NCBI GenBank assembly: GCA_023250195.1
Contig: JAHFBF010000001.1
Coordinates: 62,001-126,000, forward strand
Source of the DNA: Candidatus Melainabacteria bacterium
GTDB taxonomy: Bacteria > Cyanobacteriota > Vampirovibrionia > 2-02-FULL-35-15
Reading direction: 5' to 3'
DNA: 64,000 nt
This document shows, one piece after another, positions 52,217 through 60,909 of the stretch. The position numbers and the translations under genes were made by a program. A model generated the notes under the pieces. It ran no database searches and had not been told where the DNA came from. It was given only the letters and a program-made list of their open reading frames with translations. Position 1 is the stretch's first letter. Each line of letters starts with the position of its first letter.

Positions 52217-53668
52217 ATGACAAAACTATTACTCGAAAAATCAAAACCAGGCAGAATATGCGGAAACTTGCCCACTGAAGAAACCAAAGATACCTCTAAT
52301 TTTATCCCAAAAGAGTTTTTAAGAAGTGCAACACCTACTCTACCTGAAATATCTGAAGTGGATTTAATTAGGCATTTTTCTAAACTGGGAAGAAAAAACT
52401 TTTCGATTGACTCAGGGTTTTATCCTCTTGGTTCCTGCACCATGAAATACAATCCAAAAATAAATGAACAAATTGCAAGAATCGAAAAATTAAATACCCT
52501 CCATCCACAACAACCAGAGGATCAGGTTCAAGGTGCAATGGAAATAATGTTTATTCTAAGCGAGTACTTAAAAGAAATCAGTGGTTTTAAAGCTATTACT
52601 CTTCAACCAGCAGCAGGAGCACATGGAGAACTTACCGGGCTTTTAATGATAAAAAAATATTTTGAGAAATTAGGTGACAAAAAAAGAAATAAAATTTTAG
52701 TCCCTGATACTGCACACGGCACAAATCCTGCCACTGCAGGCATGTGCGGCTACAAAGTGGTGGAATTGAAATCCAATGACCGTGGTCAGGTAGACTTAGG
52801 CTCTCTAAAAAACAATCTTGATGATACCGTTGCTGCAATAATGATGACAAATCCAAATACACTTGGAATATTTGAAGAAAATATCTTACAAATCAGCAAA
52901 CTCGTACATAACACAGGAGCTCTTTTGTACTATGACGGTGCAAATTTAAATGCCATCATGGGAATAGTCAGGCCTGGAGATATGGGTTTTGATGTTTGCC
53001 ATTTAAACTTACACAAAACTTTTTCAACCCCTCATGGCGGCGGCGGACCGGGTGCTGGTGTAGTTTGTTGTAATGAAAAACTTGAGCCATTTTTACCGGT
53101 TCCTGTTTTAACCAAAGGCACAAACAAAAAGTACTTCTGGAATTATGCTAGAAGAGATTCAATTGGAAAAATCAAAGGTTACTATGGAAACTTTGGAATG
53201 TTTGTTAGAGCCCTGGCTTATATCTGGGCTAATGGAAAAGAAGGATTAAACCAAGTCAGCCAGGATGCAGTTTTAAATGCAAACTACTTGAAGGAAAAGC
53301 TTAAAGAATATTTTGACCTGCCATATAACATCGAATGCATGCATGAATTTGTTTTATCAGGAAAAAGGCAAAAGAAAAATGGTGTAAGCACGCTAAATAT
53401 AGCAAAAAGGCTGTTAGATTATGGAGTACATGCACCTACCATTTACTTTCCACTTGTTGTTCCCGAAGCAATAATGATAGAACCCACAGAAACAGAATCA
53501 AAAGAAGAACTGGATAACTTCATAGAAATTATGAAAAAGGTTTCACATGAAGCAAGTTCAAATCCTGAACTTGTTATTGGAGCACCTTATAATACTCCTG
53601 TCAGAAGAGTAGATGAAGCTACAGCAGCCAGAAATTTAAATCTTTGCTGGGGTTCAAGCTGCAAATAG
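52217..53668 (+). CDS. gcvPB: Glycine dehydrogenase (decarboxylating) subunit 2
   Basis: C-terminal half of the two-chain P protein, which decarboxylates glycine using pyridoxal phosphate and passes the aminomethyl group to the H protein. The PLP lysine lies in H-L-N-L-H-K-T-F-S-T-P-H-G-G-G-G. D-S-G-F-Y-P-L-G-S-C-T-M-K-Y and P-A-A-G-A-H-G-E are also family motifs. The 483 residues fit subunit 2; subunit 1 is not adjacent. Together with gcvH at the left edge this shows a glycine cleavage system. Confidence 0.94.
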   Translation: MTKLLLEKSKPGRICGNLPTEETKDTSNFIPKEFLRSATPTLPEISEVDLIRHFSKLGRKNFSIDSGFYPLGSCTMKYNPKINEQIARIEKLNTLHPQQPEDQVQGAMEIMFILSEYLKEISGFKAITLQPAAGAHGELTGLLMIKKYFEKLGDKKRNKILVPDTAHGTNPATAGMCGYKVVELKSNDRGQVDLGSLKNNLDDTVAAIMMTNPNTLGIFEENILQISKLVHNTGALLYYDGANLNAIMGIVRPGDMGFDVCHLNLHKTFSTPHGGGGPGAGVVCCNEKLEPFLPVPVLTKGTNKKYFWNYARRDSIGKIKGYYGNFGMFVRALAYIWANGKEGLNQVSQDAVLNANYLKEKLKEYFDLPYNIECMHEFVLSGKRQKKNGVSTLNIAKRLLDYGVHAPTIYFPLVVPEAIMIEPTETESKEELDNFIEIMKKVSHEASSNPELVIGAPYNTPVRRVDEATAARNLNLCWGSSCK

Positions 53669-53671
53669 ATT

Positions 53672-54856
53672 ATGGACTCTCCCTCCATAGCAAAATATTT
53701 AATTTTCTTTGGCATGGTTTTGCTGCTTACTAGCTTGCTAATAGCATTACCACTTAGCGCAAACTGCAAGGATATAAAAATTGGATTAATTACCACTGAC
53801 AAATCAGCAATCATTGGTTCAAATAAGAACGGCATATTAGTAAATTCATTTACTAATAATTTAATTGCAAAAATCAGTAAGCAGGAGCTTTACAAAATTG
53901 AAAATGTTAATGGACTTATTAGAATTACAGATAAATCAAAAAAAACATTTGGCGCTTTTAGAGGTCCTATAAAGTTGATTCCAGAAAGAAAAGATGGTTT
54001 TGTTTCTTGTAATAACCACTGGTACAGAGGCGAATTATTGCTTCTTACAAACGGTGACAAAAAAATTCTAACTGTAGTTAATAATGTAGATCTTGAAGAT
54101 TATCTATTTAGCGTAGTATCATCTGAAATCCCGAGTAATTGGAATAAAGAAGCTCTGAAAGCACAGTCAGTTGCTGCAAGATCTTATTCGCTGGGGTATC
54201 TTGGGAGAAGAATTGAAAAAGGGTACGATCTTGAATCTAGTGTAGAAGATCAGGTTTATCTAGGAATCGCTTCAGAAAAAAAATCGACAACACAGGCAGT
54301 AAGAGAAACAAAAGGAATAGCTCTTGTCGACAAGGATAATAAACCTCTCATTGCTTTATATCATTCAAGTGGTGGTGGCTATACAGACAGCATTGAAAAT
54401 ATATGGGACAAAAAACCATCTGAACATATTTCTGAATATATAAAGCCAAGACCGGATTATGACGATAACTCCCCACATTTTAAGTGGTTCAGAAACTATA
54501 AAATATCCAAATTAAATACTCTGCTTGCCAGTCTAAATATCGGAGAAATTACAAATATAGCTCCTCTCTCAAGAAGTATTTCAAATCGCATTATGTGGAT
54601 AAAAATTACAGGGACCAAAGGAACCGCTGTTATAAGAGGAGAAGAATTTAGAAAATTTCTAAAGCTTCCAAGCTCTAAATTTAATCTTAAGGTTGAAAGT
54701 AATACTGTGAAATTGGCCGGAAGAGGATACGGACATGGACTTGGCATGTCACAGTGGGGAGCAAAAGCATTGGCAGAACATGGTTTTACCTATGAGCAAA
54801 TACTTGCACATTATTACACCGGAGCAAGACTTACAAAGATTGAAGATGTAAAATAA
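53672..54856 (+). CDS. SpoIID/LytB-domain protein
   Basis: Envelope protein of 394 residues. An N-terminal hydrophobic segment (about 9-30) is a signal or anchor. The SpoIID domain shows V-D-L-E-D-Y-L-F-S-V-V-S-S-E-I-P and the catalytic-type A-L-K-A-Q-S-V-A-A-R-S-Y, then G-R-G-Y-G-H-G-L-G-M-S-Q-W-G-A. In sporulating bacteria this fold is a lytic transglycosylase on bare glycan; in non-sporulators it probably trims peptidoglycan at division. It begins 3 bases after gcvPB and precedes argF by 7 bases. Confidence 0.9.
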   Translation: MDSPSIAKYLIFFGMVLLLTSLLIALPLSANCKDIKIGLITTDKSAIIGSNKNGILVNSFTNNLIAKISKQELYKIENVNGLIRITDKSKKTFGAFRGPIKLIPERKDGFVSCNNHWYRGELLLLTNGDKKILTVVNNVDLEDYLFSVVSSEIPSNWNKEALKAQSVAARSYSLGYLGRRIEKGYDLESSVEDQVYLGIASEKKSTTQAVRETKGIALVDKDNKPLIALYHSSGGGYTDSIENIWDKKPSEHISEYIKPRPDYDDNSPHFKWFRNYKISKLNTLLASLNIGEITNIAPLSRSISNRIMWIKITGTKGTAVIRGEEFRKFLKLPSSKFNLKVESNTVKLAGRGYGHGLGMSQWGAKALAEHGFTYEQILAHYYTGARLTKIEDVK

Positions 54857-54863
54857 GTAAGCT

Positions 54864-55790
54864 ATGTCTAAAACAAAAAAATCAAACTTAATAAGTCTTG
54901 CAGATATTTCAGCAAACACCTTAAAGCAAATTTTAAGCCTGGCAAAGGAATTGAAAAAAGAACCTCTTTCTAAATCATTTTTTTTAAAGAACAAAAGCAT
55001 TGCACTGATTTTTGCAAAACCAAGCCTTAGAACAAGGGTAAGCTTTGAAGCAGGGATAAATCATTTTGGTGGAAATCCAATTACCATAAAAATGGATGAA
55101 ATTAGTGTTGGGATTCGAGAAAATGTGGAAGACATTGCAAATGTTTTAAGCAAATATGTCAGTGCAATCGTTATTAGAACTTTTGAACAGAAACAAATTG
55201 AAGAGCTTGGAAGATTTTCCCATGTACCAGTAATTAATGCTCTTAGCAATGAAGAGCATCCATGTCAAATAATATCTGATCTGTTTACTATAAAAGAAAT
55301 TTTCAAAGATCTGTCTGATTTAAAGTTAGCTTATATTGGAGATGGAAATAACGTGGTTCAAAGTCTTATTTTAGGCTGTGCTCTTGCAAATATGGATATT
55401 TCAATAGCTTCTCCTAAAAACTACTTGCCAAATAAATACTATATAGAAATTGCAAAAAGAATAAACTCAAAGATCAGAATTGAGCTCACCAGTAATCCAA
55501 AGCAAGCCGCTAAAAACGCAAATGTTATTTATACAGATGTTTGGACAAGCATGGGGCAGGAAAAAGAATTTACAAAAAGGGCTAAAATATTTAAACCCTA
55601 TCAAATAAACGATGAGTTACTGTCTTATGCTGATAAAAAAGCAATTGTTTTGCACTGTTTACCAGCACATAAAGAGCAGGAAATCTCAAGTAAAGTCTTT
55701 GACAGATTTTCGGAAATAATTTACCAGCAAGCAGAAAATCGTTTACATGCTCAAAAAGCAATACTAATGAAATTTATCGGGAATAGATAA
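54864..55790 (+). CDS. argF: Ornithine carbamoyltransferase
   Basis: Makes citrulline from ornithine and carbamoyl phosphate for arginine synthesis. The carbamoyl phosphate motif is K-P-S-L-R-T-R-V-S-F-E, with Leu where Thr is usual (S-T-R-T-R). H-P-C-Q-I-I-S-D-L and H-C-L-P-A-H-K-E-Q-E-I are also present, the latter specific to OTC rather than aspartate carbamoyltransferase. Length 308 residues. The S-L-R-T-R form occurs in some OTC relatives. Confidence 0.93.
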   Translation: MSKTKKSNLISLADISANTLKQILSLAKELKKEPLSKSFFLKNKSIALIFAKPSLRTRVSFEAGINHFGGNPITIKMDEISVGIRENVEDIANVLSKYVSAIVIRTFEQKQIEELGRFSHVPVINALSNEEHPCQIISDLFTIKEIFKDLSDLKLAYIGDGNNVVQSLILGCALANMDISIASPKNYLPNKYYIEIAKRINSKIRIELTSNPKQAAKNANVIYTDVWTSMGQEKEFTKRAKIFKPYQINDELLSYADKKAIVLHCLPAHKEQEISSKVFDRFSEIIYQQAENRLHAQKAILMKFIGNR

Positions 55791-55829
55791 AAGGAATCTT
55801 ATGTTAAGCAATTCGGATAAAGGTTACAC

Positions 55830-55916
55830 GTCATTGCGAGAAGACACAAAGTGCCGACGCAGCAATACACCTAACGTTTTGGAGATTGCTTCGTCGCTAT
55901 CGCTCCTCGCAATGAC
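55830..55916. repeat. REP-like palindromic element
   Basis: GTCATTGCGAG and CTCGCAATGAC ends as in the copies at 30828, 32491 and 33582, with AACGTTTTGGAGATTGC in the middle. It lies between argF and rsmH. Confidence 0.85.
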
Positions 55917-55940
55917 GCAAATCAAAAGAAAACTTAAAAA

Positions 55941-56819
55941 ATGCATAAACCTGTTTTACTAAATGAAAGTATTGATTTATTAAATATAAATCAAAATAAT
56001 ATTTATGTGGATTGTACCTTAGGTCTGGGAGGACATAGTTTTGAAATTTTAACCAGATTAAACGGAAAAGGAAAGTTAATTGGAATAGAACAGGATGAAG
56101 CTATTTTAAAAATAGCAAGAGAAAACTTAAAAGAATTTGAGAACTGTTATCTTTTCCATACCAACTTTCTGGAACTCCCTGAAATCTTACAAACTTTAAA
56201 AATCGATAAGATATCCGGCGGTGTAATTCTTGACCTTGGTGTAAATTCAATCCATTTTGATATCCCTGAAAGAGGGTTTAGCTTTAAATCAAGTGGGCCT
56301 CTGGACATGAGAATGGACAATCGTCAACCCTTAACTGCCTATAAAATAATAAACAGTTACAAAGAACCTGAATTAGCAAACCTTATATACAAATTTGGGG
56401 AAGAAAGGCACTCAAGAAAAATTGCAAAAGCAATTATCCAGAATAGGGCTAAAGAGCCTATTAAAACTACTCTTGAGCTAGCAAACATAATATTCAATTG
56501 TTATCGTTATAGTACAAATAAGAGCTATTTTAAGACCCATCCCGCTACAAAAACCTTTCAGGCACTACGAATAGAGGTTAACAAAGAGTTAGAAAATCTT
56601 GAGAAATTTTTCTGTTTTATTCCGGAACTACTTTTACCCCACAGCCGACTAACTGTTATATCTTTTCATTCATTAGAAGATAGAATTACAAAAAACTTTC
56701 TTAAAAATAACAGAGAGTTCAATATTCTAACCAAAAAGCCTATACCCACTTCTTCCAGTGAAATAAAAAGTAATCCAAGAGCAAGAAGTGCAAAATTAAG
56801 AGCTGCAGAAAAAATATAA
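55941..56819 (+). CDS. rsmH: 16S rRNA (cytosine-1402-N4)-methyltransferase
   Basis: SAM-dependent methyltransferase acting on the ribosomal P site. M-H-K-P-V-L-L-N-E opens the protein; the SAM loop is D-C-T-L-G-L-G-G-H-S, and D-L-G-V-N-S, R-G-F-S-F and S-F-H-S-L-E-D-R are family motifs. Length 292 residues. It heads a division/cell wall group with an FtsL-like gene and ftsI, as in classical dcw clusters; mraZ is not seen. Confidence 0.96.
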   Translation: MHKPVLLNESIDLLNINQNNIYVDCTLGLGGHSFEILTRLNGKGKLIGIEQDEAILKIARENLKEFENCYLFHTNFLELPEILQTLKIDKISGGVILDLGVNSIHFDIPERGFSFKSSGPLDMRMDNRQPLTAYKIINSYKEPELANLIYKFGEERHSRKIAKAIIQNRAKEPIKTTLELANIIFNCYRYSTNKSYFKTHPATKTFQALRIEVNKELENLEKFFCFIPELLLPHSRLTVISFHSLEDRITKNFLKNNREFNILTKKPIPTSSSEIKSNPRARSAKLRAAEKI

Positions 56820-57311
56820 ATGAAATCATATTCAAGAACAATAAATGATCAGTACCTTACAAGGAACCAGGCTCTAAGTTCCCTGGTAATTAATCCCCCC
56901 TATAAAGTCGATTCATATACAACCTCTCCAAGAATTGCAAAACTGCTTTCCTTTCCTTTTGGATTAAGAATAGACTCATATTCACTGGTTAAGTTGATTT
57001 TTAAAGGTATATTTTCAATGTCATTATTAATGTTAATTTCCAGCCTCTGTTTAATTGGAGTTTATTTGCCGATTCAAACCCAGAACAATGAGTTATTCAG
57101 TGCTGCAAAAAGCCTAACCAATCAAAAATTAGTCCTTCTAGCAAAACTCAATGAAACGACAACCTATAATAAATTATTTTCAAGCGCAAATTCACTTTCA
57201 TTAAAAGACACAGAGGAAATAATCCACATAAGAAAAAGCCAATCCAGCTATAAACCAAATAAACCAATTTTATTCAAGAAATATCCATCTATTGAATTTT
57301 CAGGATTCTAA
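56820..57311 (+). CDS. FtsL-like bitopic division protein (by position and topology)
   Basis: A 163-residue protein starting on the base after rsmH. A basic, Ser/Pro-rich cytoplasmic part of about 60 residues is followed by one membrane helix (G-I-F-S-M-S-L-L-M-L-I-S-S-L-C-L-I-G-V-Y) and a helical stretch with leucine spacing (S-A-A-K-S-L-T-N-Q-K-L-V-L-L-A-K-L). FtsL proteins diverge so far that this layout and the rsmH-x-ftsI position are the main evidence. The cytoplasmic part is longer than in E. coli FtsL. Confidence 0.6.
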   Translation: MKSYSRTINDQYLTRNQALSSLVINPPYKVDSYTTSPRIAKLLSFPFGLRIDSYSLVKLIFKGIFSMSLLMLISSLCLIGVYLPIQTQNNELFSAAKSLTNQKLVLLAKLNETTTYNKLFSSANSLSLKDTEEIIHIRKSQSSYKPNKPILFKKYPSIEFSGF

Positions 57312-57321
57312 AATTAGAATA

Positions 57322-57358
57322 TCATTGCAGGAAGCTTCATAGTTTCATACGGAATGAC
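57322..57358. repeat. Short decayed REP-like element
   Basis: TCATTGCAGGAAG at the left and GGAATGAC at the right match the outer ends of other copies; the interior is shortened to about 15 bases. It fills part of the gap between the FtsL-like gene and ftsI. Confidence 0.45.
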
Positions 57359-57404
57359 GTGGAACACTAAAACTTTCATTATCTGTTTTATAATCAAGAC
57401 TTAA

Positions 57405-59105
57405 ATGAAGCTCACTTACAAACAAAGATTATTTATTTCCCAGTTCTTCTTTCTCTTAATTTTTACGCTAATCTGGATACAGCTCTTTAATTTACAAATT
57501 CTTAAATCACATGGACTGCTTACAGAAGCTAAAAAGCAATTTTATCAACCACAAATAAGCCTTAGGGGAGATATAAGAGATAGAAACGGTGAACTTTTAG
57601 CCTTAGATATTATTACTTACGACTTATATAACAATGTAGACAAAATAGAAAAAATTCCAAAAGAAAGCATTGCAAGCCTGGCAAAAACACTTAACACCAG
57701 TTCTGATGAGCTGGTTAACAAACTAAAGCAGAGAAAAAATATAAAAATTTTTTCAGGCATAACCGAAAGTCAGATTAATGAAATTAAAACAGGGTATTCA
57801 AACATTGTTTATCCTGTCCCGAAATCTGTAAGAGCATATCCACATAAAAGAATGGCTGCACATTTAATTGGCTATGTAAACAATGACGGAAAAGGACAGC
57901 ATGGCATTGAATCTTACTACAATGGACTAATAACAAAGATTACTGAATATACAAACAAAAATCAGCTTTACCCAAAAGGAACAGATATTTCATTAACTAT
58001 AGATTCTGCCTTACAGGAATATGCAGAAGAAGAATTAAAACAGGCAGTAGAGAAGTCAAGAGCTACAAGAGGAGCAATTATTGCACTCTCACCAAAAACA
58101 GGAGAAATTTATGCCTGGTCAGTTTATCCAGGATTTAATCCAAATACTTTTTACAATGAAAAATCAATTAAAAACTGGTCAATAACTGACATTTATGAAC
58201 CTGGTTCTACTTTTAAAATAATAACTGTTTCAAGTGCACTTGAAAACATGACAATTGAAAAGAATTCTATTTTTTTTGATCCCGGGTTTCTAAAGGTTGG
58301 AAAACGTATTATTAAAAATCACAATAAGACAAAACCACAATATATAAATCTACTTGAATTATTTAAACAATCAAGCAATGTAGCCAGCGCACAAGTAGCT
58401 TTATCAATGAGTCCTGAAAATTTTTATAATTCAATTAAGCACTTTACAATTGGAGTAAAAACAAACATAGATCTGCCAGGAGAATCTCAAGGATTATTAT
58501 TGAATTATAAAAAATGGAGATCAATTGACACTGCTACAACTGCATTTGGGCAGGGAGCAGTATCTGTAACCCCTCTTCAGCTTGCCTGTGCAATAAGTTC
58601 AATTGCAAATCACGGTATATGGACACAACCTCATGTTTTAAAGGGAATCTGGGATCCAACTTATCTGTTAATAAGCGAAAACCCGAATAACATAATCACC
58701 AAACAGGCAATTTCTCAGGAAGTCGCTGATTATGTTTCTTCCTTATTAAAAGAAAGTGTAAAAGAAAATATAAAAGCAATGACCTATATTCCCGGAGATA
58801 TCCCTGGCTATGAAGTAGCAGGCAAAACCGGTACCGCTCAAAAAATAAGAACGGATGGAAAAGGATATTATGCAGGCCACACAGTAGCATCATTTATAGG
58901 ATACTTCCCTGCAGATGCTCCTGAAATACTTATACTTGTCGTAATCGACGATCCAAAAACAGGAGGAGGCTGGGGGAATACCGTCTGTGGTCCTGTTTTT
59001 AACAATGTTGCAAAAATTGCTGCAAAAAGAATTTTAAAAGTCCATAATAAAAAAGAGGACTTAACAAGGGATATAAATGAAAAAATAAATGAAAAAACAA
59101 ATTAA
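57405..59105 (+). CDS. ftsI: Peptidoglycan D,D-transpeptidase FtsI (class B PBP)
   Basis: Crosslinks septal peptidoglycan. One N-terminal membrane helix (about 10-30) precedes the pedestal domain with R-G-D-I-R-D-R-N-G-E-L-L-A. The transpeptidase domain has S-T-F-K with the catalytic Ser268, S-S-N (in K-Q-S-S-N-V-A-S) and K-T-G-T-A-Q. Length 566 residues, no C-terminal PASTA domains. It overlaps murQ by 17 bases, and murE is not next to it. Confidence 0.95.
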   Translation: MKLTYKQRLFISQFFFLLIFTLIWIQLFNLQILKSHGLLTEAKKQFYQPQISLRGDIRDRNGELLALDIITYDLYNNVDKIEKIPKESIASLAKTLNTSSDELVNKLKQRKNIKIFSGITESQINEIKTGYSNIVYPVPKSVRAYPHKRMAAHLIGYVNNDGKGQHGIESYYNGLITKITEYTNKNQLYPKGTDISLTIDSALQEYAEEELKQAVEKSRATRGAIIALSPKTGEIYAWSVYPGFNPNTFYNEKSIKNWSITDIYEPGSTFKIITVSSALENMTIEKNSIFFDPGFLKVGKRIIKNHNKTKPQYINLLELFKQSSNVASAQVALSMSPENFYNSIKHFTIGVKTNIDLPGESQGLLLNYKKWRSIDTATTAFGQGAVSVTPLQLACAISSIANHGIWTQPHVLKGIWDPTYLLISENPNNIITKQAISQEVADYVSSLLKESVKENIKAMTYIPGDIPGYEVAGKTGTAQKIRTDGKGYYAGHTVASFIGYFPADAPEILILVVIDDPKTGGGWGNTVCGPVFNNVAKIAAKRILKVHNKKEDLTRDINEKINEKTN

Positions 59106-59943
59106 AAACCTGGATTTAATGAATACAAAAAGCCTTGTTGAATTGTTTCTAAAAGAAGAGCAGAATACAATCTCTTCAATTAAAAAAGAAAAGTTAAATA
59201 TTGTAAAAGCAATAAGCAAAATTTTGCAAAAAATAAACAATGGTGGGAGAGTGATTTATATAGGAGCCGGTACAAGTGGAAGGCTTGGCATTTTGGATGC
59301 TTCAGAATGTAAACCAACTTTTAGTACAGATATTTTTCAGGCAATAATCGCAGGTGGTAAAGATGCAATATTGCAGGCAAAAGAAGACTCAGAAGATAAT
59401 ATAAAAAATGCAATAAAAGATCTAAAAAAAATAAATATTTCAAATAAAGATGCAGTTATTGGTCTTTCTGCAAGTGGTGAAACCCCATATACACTATCAG
59501 CAATTAGATTTGCAAAGAAAAGAGGAATCTTAACTGTAGGCATTACTTCAAGTCCAAATTCAACGCTTGCAAAAATTCCTGATTACAAAATAACCCCTGA
59601 AACTAAATCTGAAATCATTGCAGGTTCAAGCAGATTAAAATCCGGTACAGCACAAAAGATTCTTTTAAACATGATTAGCTCAATAACTATGACTCAAAGC
59701 GGCAAGGTATATGGAAATCTTATGATTGATGTACAGCCAAAAAATAAAAAGTTAATTAAACGAGCAATTGGGATTATCTCCCATATTTGTAAAGTGCCAC
59801 TTAACATAGCAGAAATTCTTTTTTTTAAAGCAAGGAAAAACACAAAAGCTGCAATAGTAATGCACTATAAGAAATGTGATTTATCTAAAGCAACAAACCT
59901 TCTTAAAAAAGCAGACTTTAATTTAAGAAAACTAATTGGTTAG
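59089..59943 (+). CDS. murQ: N-acetylmuramic acid 6-phosphate etherase
   Basis: Cleaves the lactyl ether of MurNAc-6-phosphate during recovery of cell wall sugars. The SIS domain has G-A-G-T-S-G-R-L-G-I-L-D-A-S-E-C-K-P-T-F, and G-L-S-A-S-G-E-T-P-Y is the second phosphosugar loop. The catalytic Glu and S-R-L-K-S-G-T-A-Q-K are present. At 284 residues it is slightly short. It overlaps ftsI by 17 bases, pairing wall synthesis and recycling. Confidence 0.93.
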   Translation: MKKQIKNLDLMNTKSLVELFLKEEQNTISSIKKEKLNIVKAISKILQKINNGGRVIYIGAGTSGRLGILDASECKPTFSTDIFQAIIAGGKDAILQAKEDSEDNIKNAIKDLKKINISNKDAVIGLSASGETPYTLSAIRFAKKRGILTVGITSSPNSTLAKIPDYKITPETKSEIIAGSSRLKSGTAQKILLNMISSITMTQSGKVYGNLMIDVQPKNKKLIKRAIGIISHICKVPLNIAEILFFKARKNTKAAIVMHYKKCDLSKATNLLKKADFNLRKLIG

Positions 59944-60016
59944 CACCAAGGGTTAAAACATTTGTAGATAACAATTGCATTTATCGGGAATAGGATAAAA
60001 TACCTAGCCGAAAGAC

Positions 60017-60121
60017 ATGACTTTAATTAATCAATTAATAATTTTTATATTATCAACGCTTTTATTAGTAGTTGTTTTTATTTTGTTTTTTGAATCGGAA
60101 TTTGAAGAAATAGAGAATTAA
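60017..60121 (+). CDS. Possible 34-residue single-helix membrane peptide
   Basis: ATG at 60017 opens M-T-L-I-N-Q-L-I-I-F-I-L-S-T-L-L-L-V-V-V and runs through a further F-I-L-F-F to an acidic end (E-S-E-F-E-E-I-E-N). A single clean membrane helix with a charged C-terminus looks designed rather than random, but A/T-rich DNA easily encodes hydrophobic runs. AGCCGAAAG upstream is not a clear ribosome binding site. Confidence 0.35.
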   Translation: MTLINQLIIFILSTLLLVVVFILFFESEFEEIEN

Positions 60122-60207
60122 TTTTTAGGCAGAATCAGCGATCGGAAAATTAGAAAGAACAAAAATTAAAAAATCATTTGAATTTAAATTGCTCTTTGCT
60201 TGATATT

Positions 60208-60240
60208 CTGACCACTGACACCTGATCTCTATCTACTGAT
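60208..60240. repeat. ATCAG-type degenerate repeat next to the tRNA cluster
   Basis: On the minus strand it reads ATCAGTAGATAGAGATCAGG and continues with GTCAGTGGTCAG. The style matches 37005-37053. It directly abuts the 3' end of tRNA-Lys. Confidence 0.45.
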
Positions 60241-60314
60241 TTGGGCCACATGGGATTCGAACCTATAACCTAACGCTTAAGAGGCGTGTGCTCCACCATT
60301 GAGCTAGTGGCCCA
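60241..60314 (-). tRNA. tRNA-Lys (CTT)
   Basis: Acceptor arms TGGGCCA and TGGCCCA pair fully. The anticodon loop is CTCTTAA, giving anticodon CTT, which reads AAG. The D arm (GCTCAATGGTGGAGC) and T arm (GGTTCGAATCC) are standard. The 3' CCA is not encoded. Three bases separate it from the next tRNA. Confidence 0.93.
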
Positions 60315-60317
60315 TAT

Positions 60318-60396
60318 TGGGCGATGAGGGACTTGAACCCCCACGGTTACCCACATGATCCTAAGTCATGCGCGTCTGCCATTCCGCCAATCGCCC
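60318..60396 (-). tRNA. tRNA-Leu (TAG)
   Basis: Acceptor arms GGGCGAT and ATCGCCC pair fully. The anticodon stem CATGA/TCATG encloses CTTAGGA, giving anticodon TAG, which reads CTA/CTG. A variable region (TGTGGGTAACCGTG) longer than class I, though short for Leu, precedes the T arm GGGGTTCAAGTCCC. The 3' CCA is not encoded. Confidence 0.93.
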
Positions 60397-60402
60397 AAGA
60401 AT

Positions 60403-60475
<73 letters not shown>

Positions 60476-60909
60476 ATTTTTACATTGTAAGGTGATAGCT
60501 CGCTCAATATCATAATCTTTTTTCTTAACCTATAGAAGAAATTTAGAAAAAATCATTATGAAGTCTTTTGAAAAAGGTTAAGGGTCTTAATTAAAGCCGA
60601 TCTTTATAATTTTTTTATTAATATTTATAGATCACAAATATTTAACTAATATACAATTTTATACTATGTAAATCTGTAAAACGGGTTTACATAAAAGCTG
60701 TAATTGCAACACAGAAAGAAATTCTGTGTTGTTTATACGAAACTAAGTGCATTAGGCCTTTTTATAAGCTCAGGGTTGCATTTATAGTAACCCTAAGTAA
60801 TAAGAAAAGAATCAGCACAGAAATGTTGTATAAACAAAAGCAAAAGATAACACCAAAAGTGTTTTATTTAAGACAGTTTTATTAGCTTATTATTACATAA
60901 TTTAAATTT
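60476..60909. other. 434-base gene-free region with hairpins
   Basis: No gene recognised. It contains a perfect 10-bp hairpin (60707-60716 with 60722-60731, loop AGAAA), and a 6-bp hairpin AGGGTT/AACCCT at 60772-60794. The stretch 60763-60835 begins TATAAGCTC like the copy B leader region and may be a fourth, diverged leader element before the large unrecognised gene. Confidence 0.5.
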
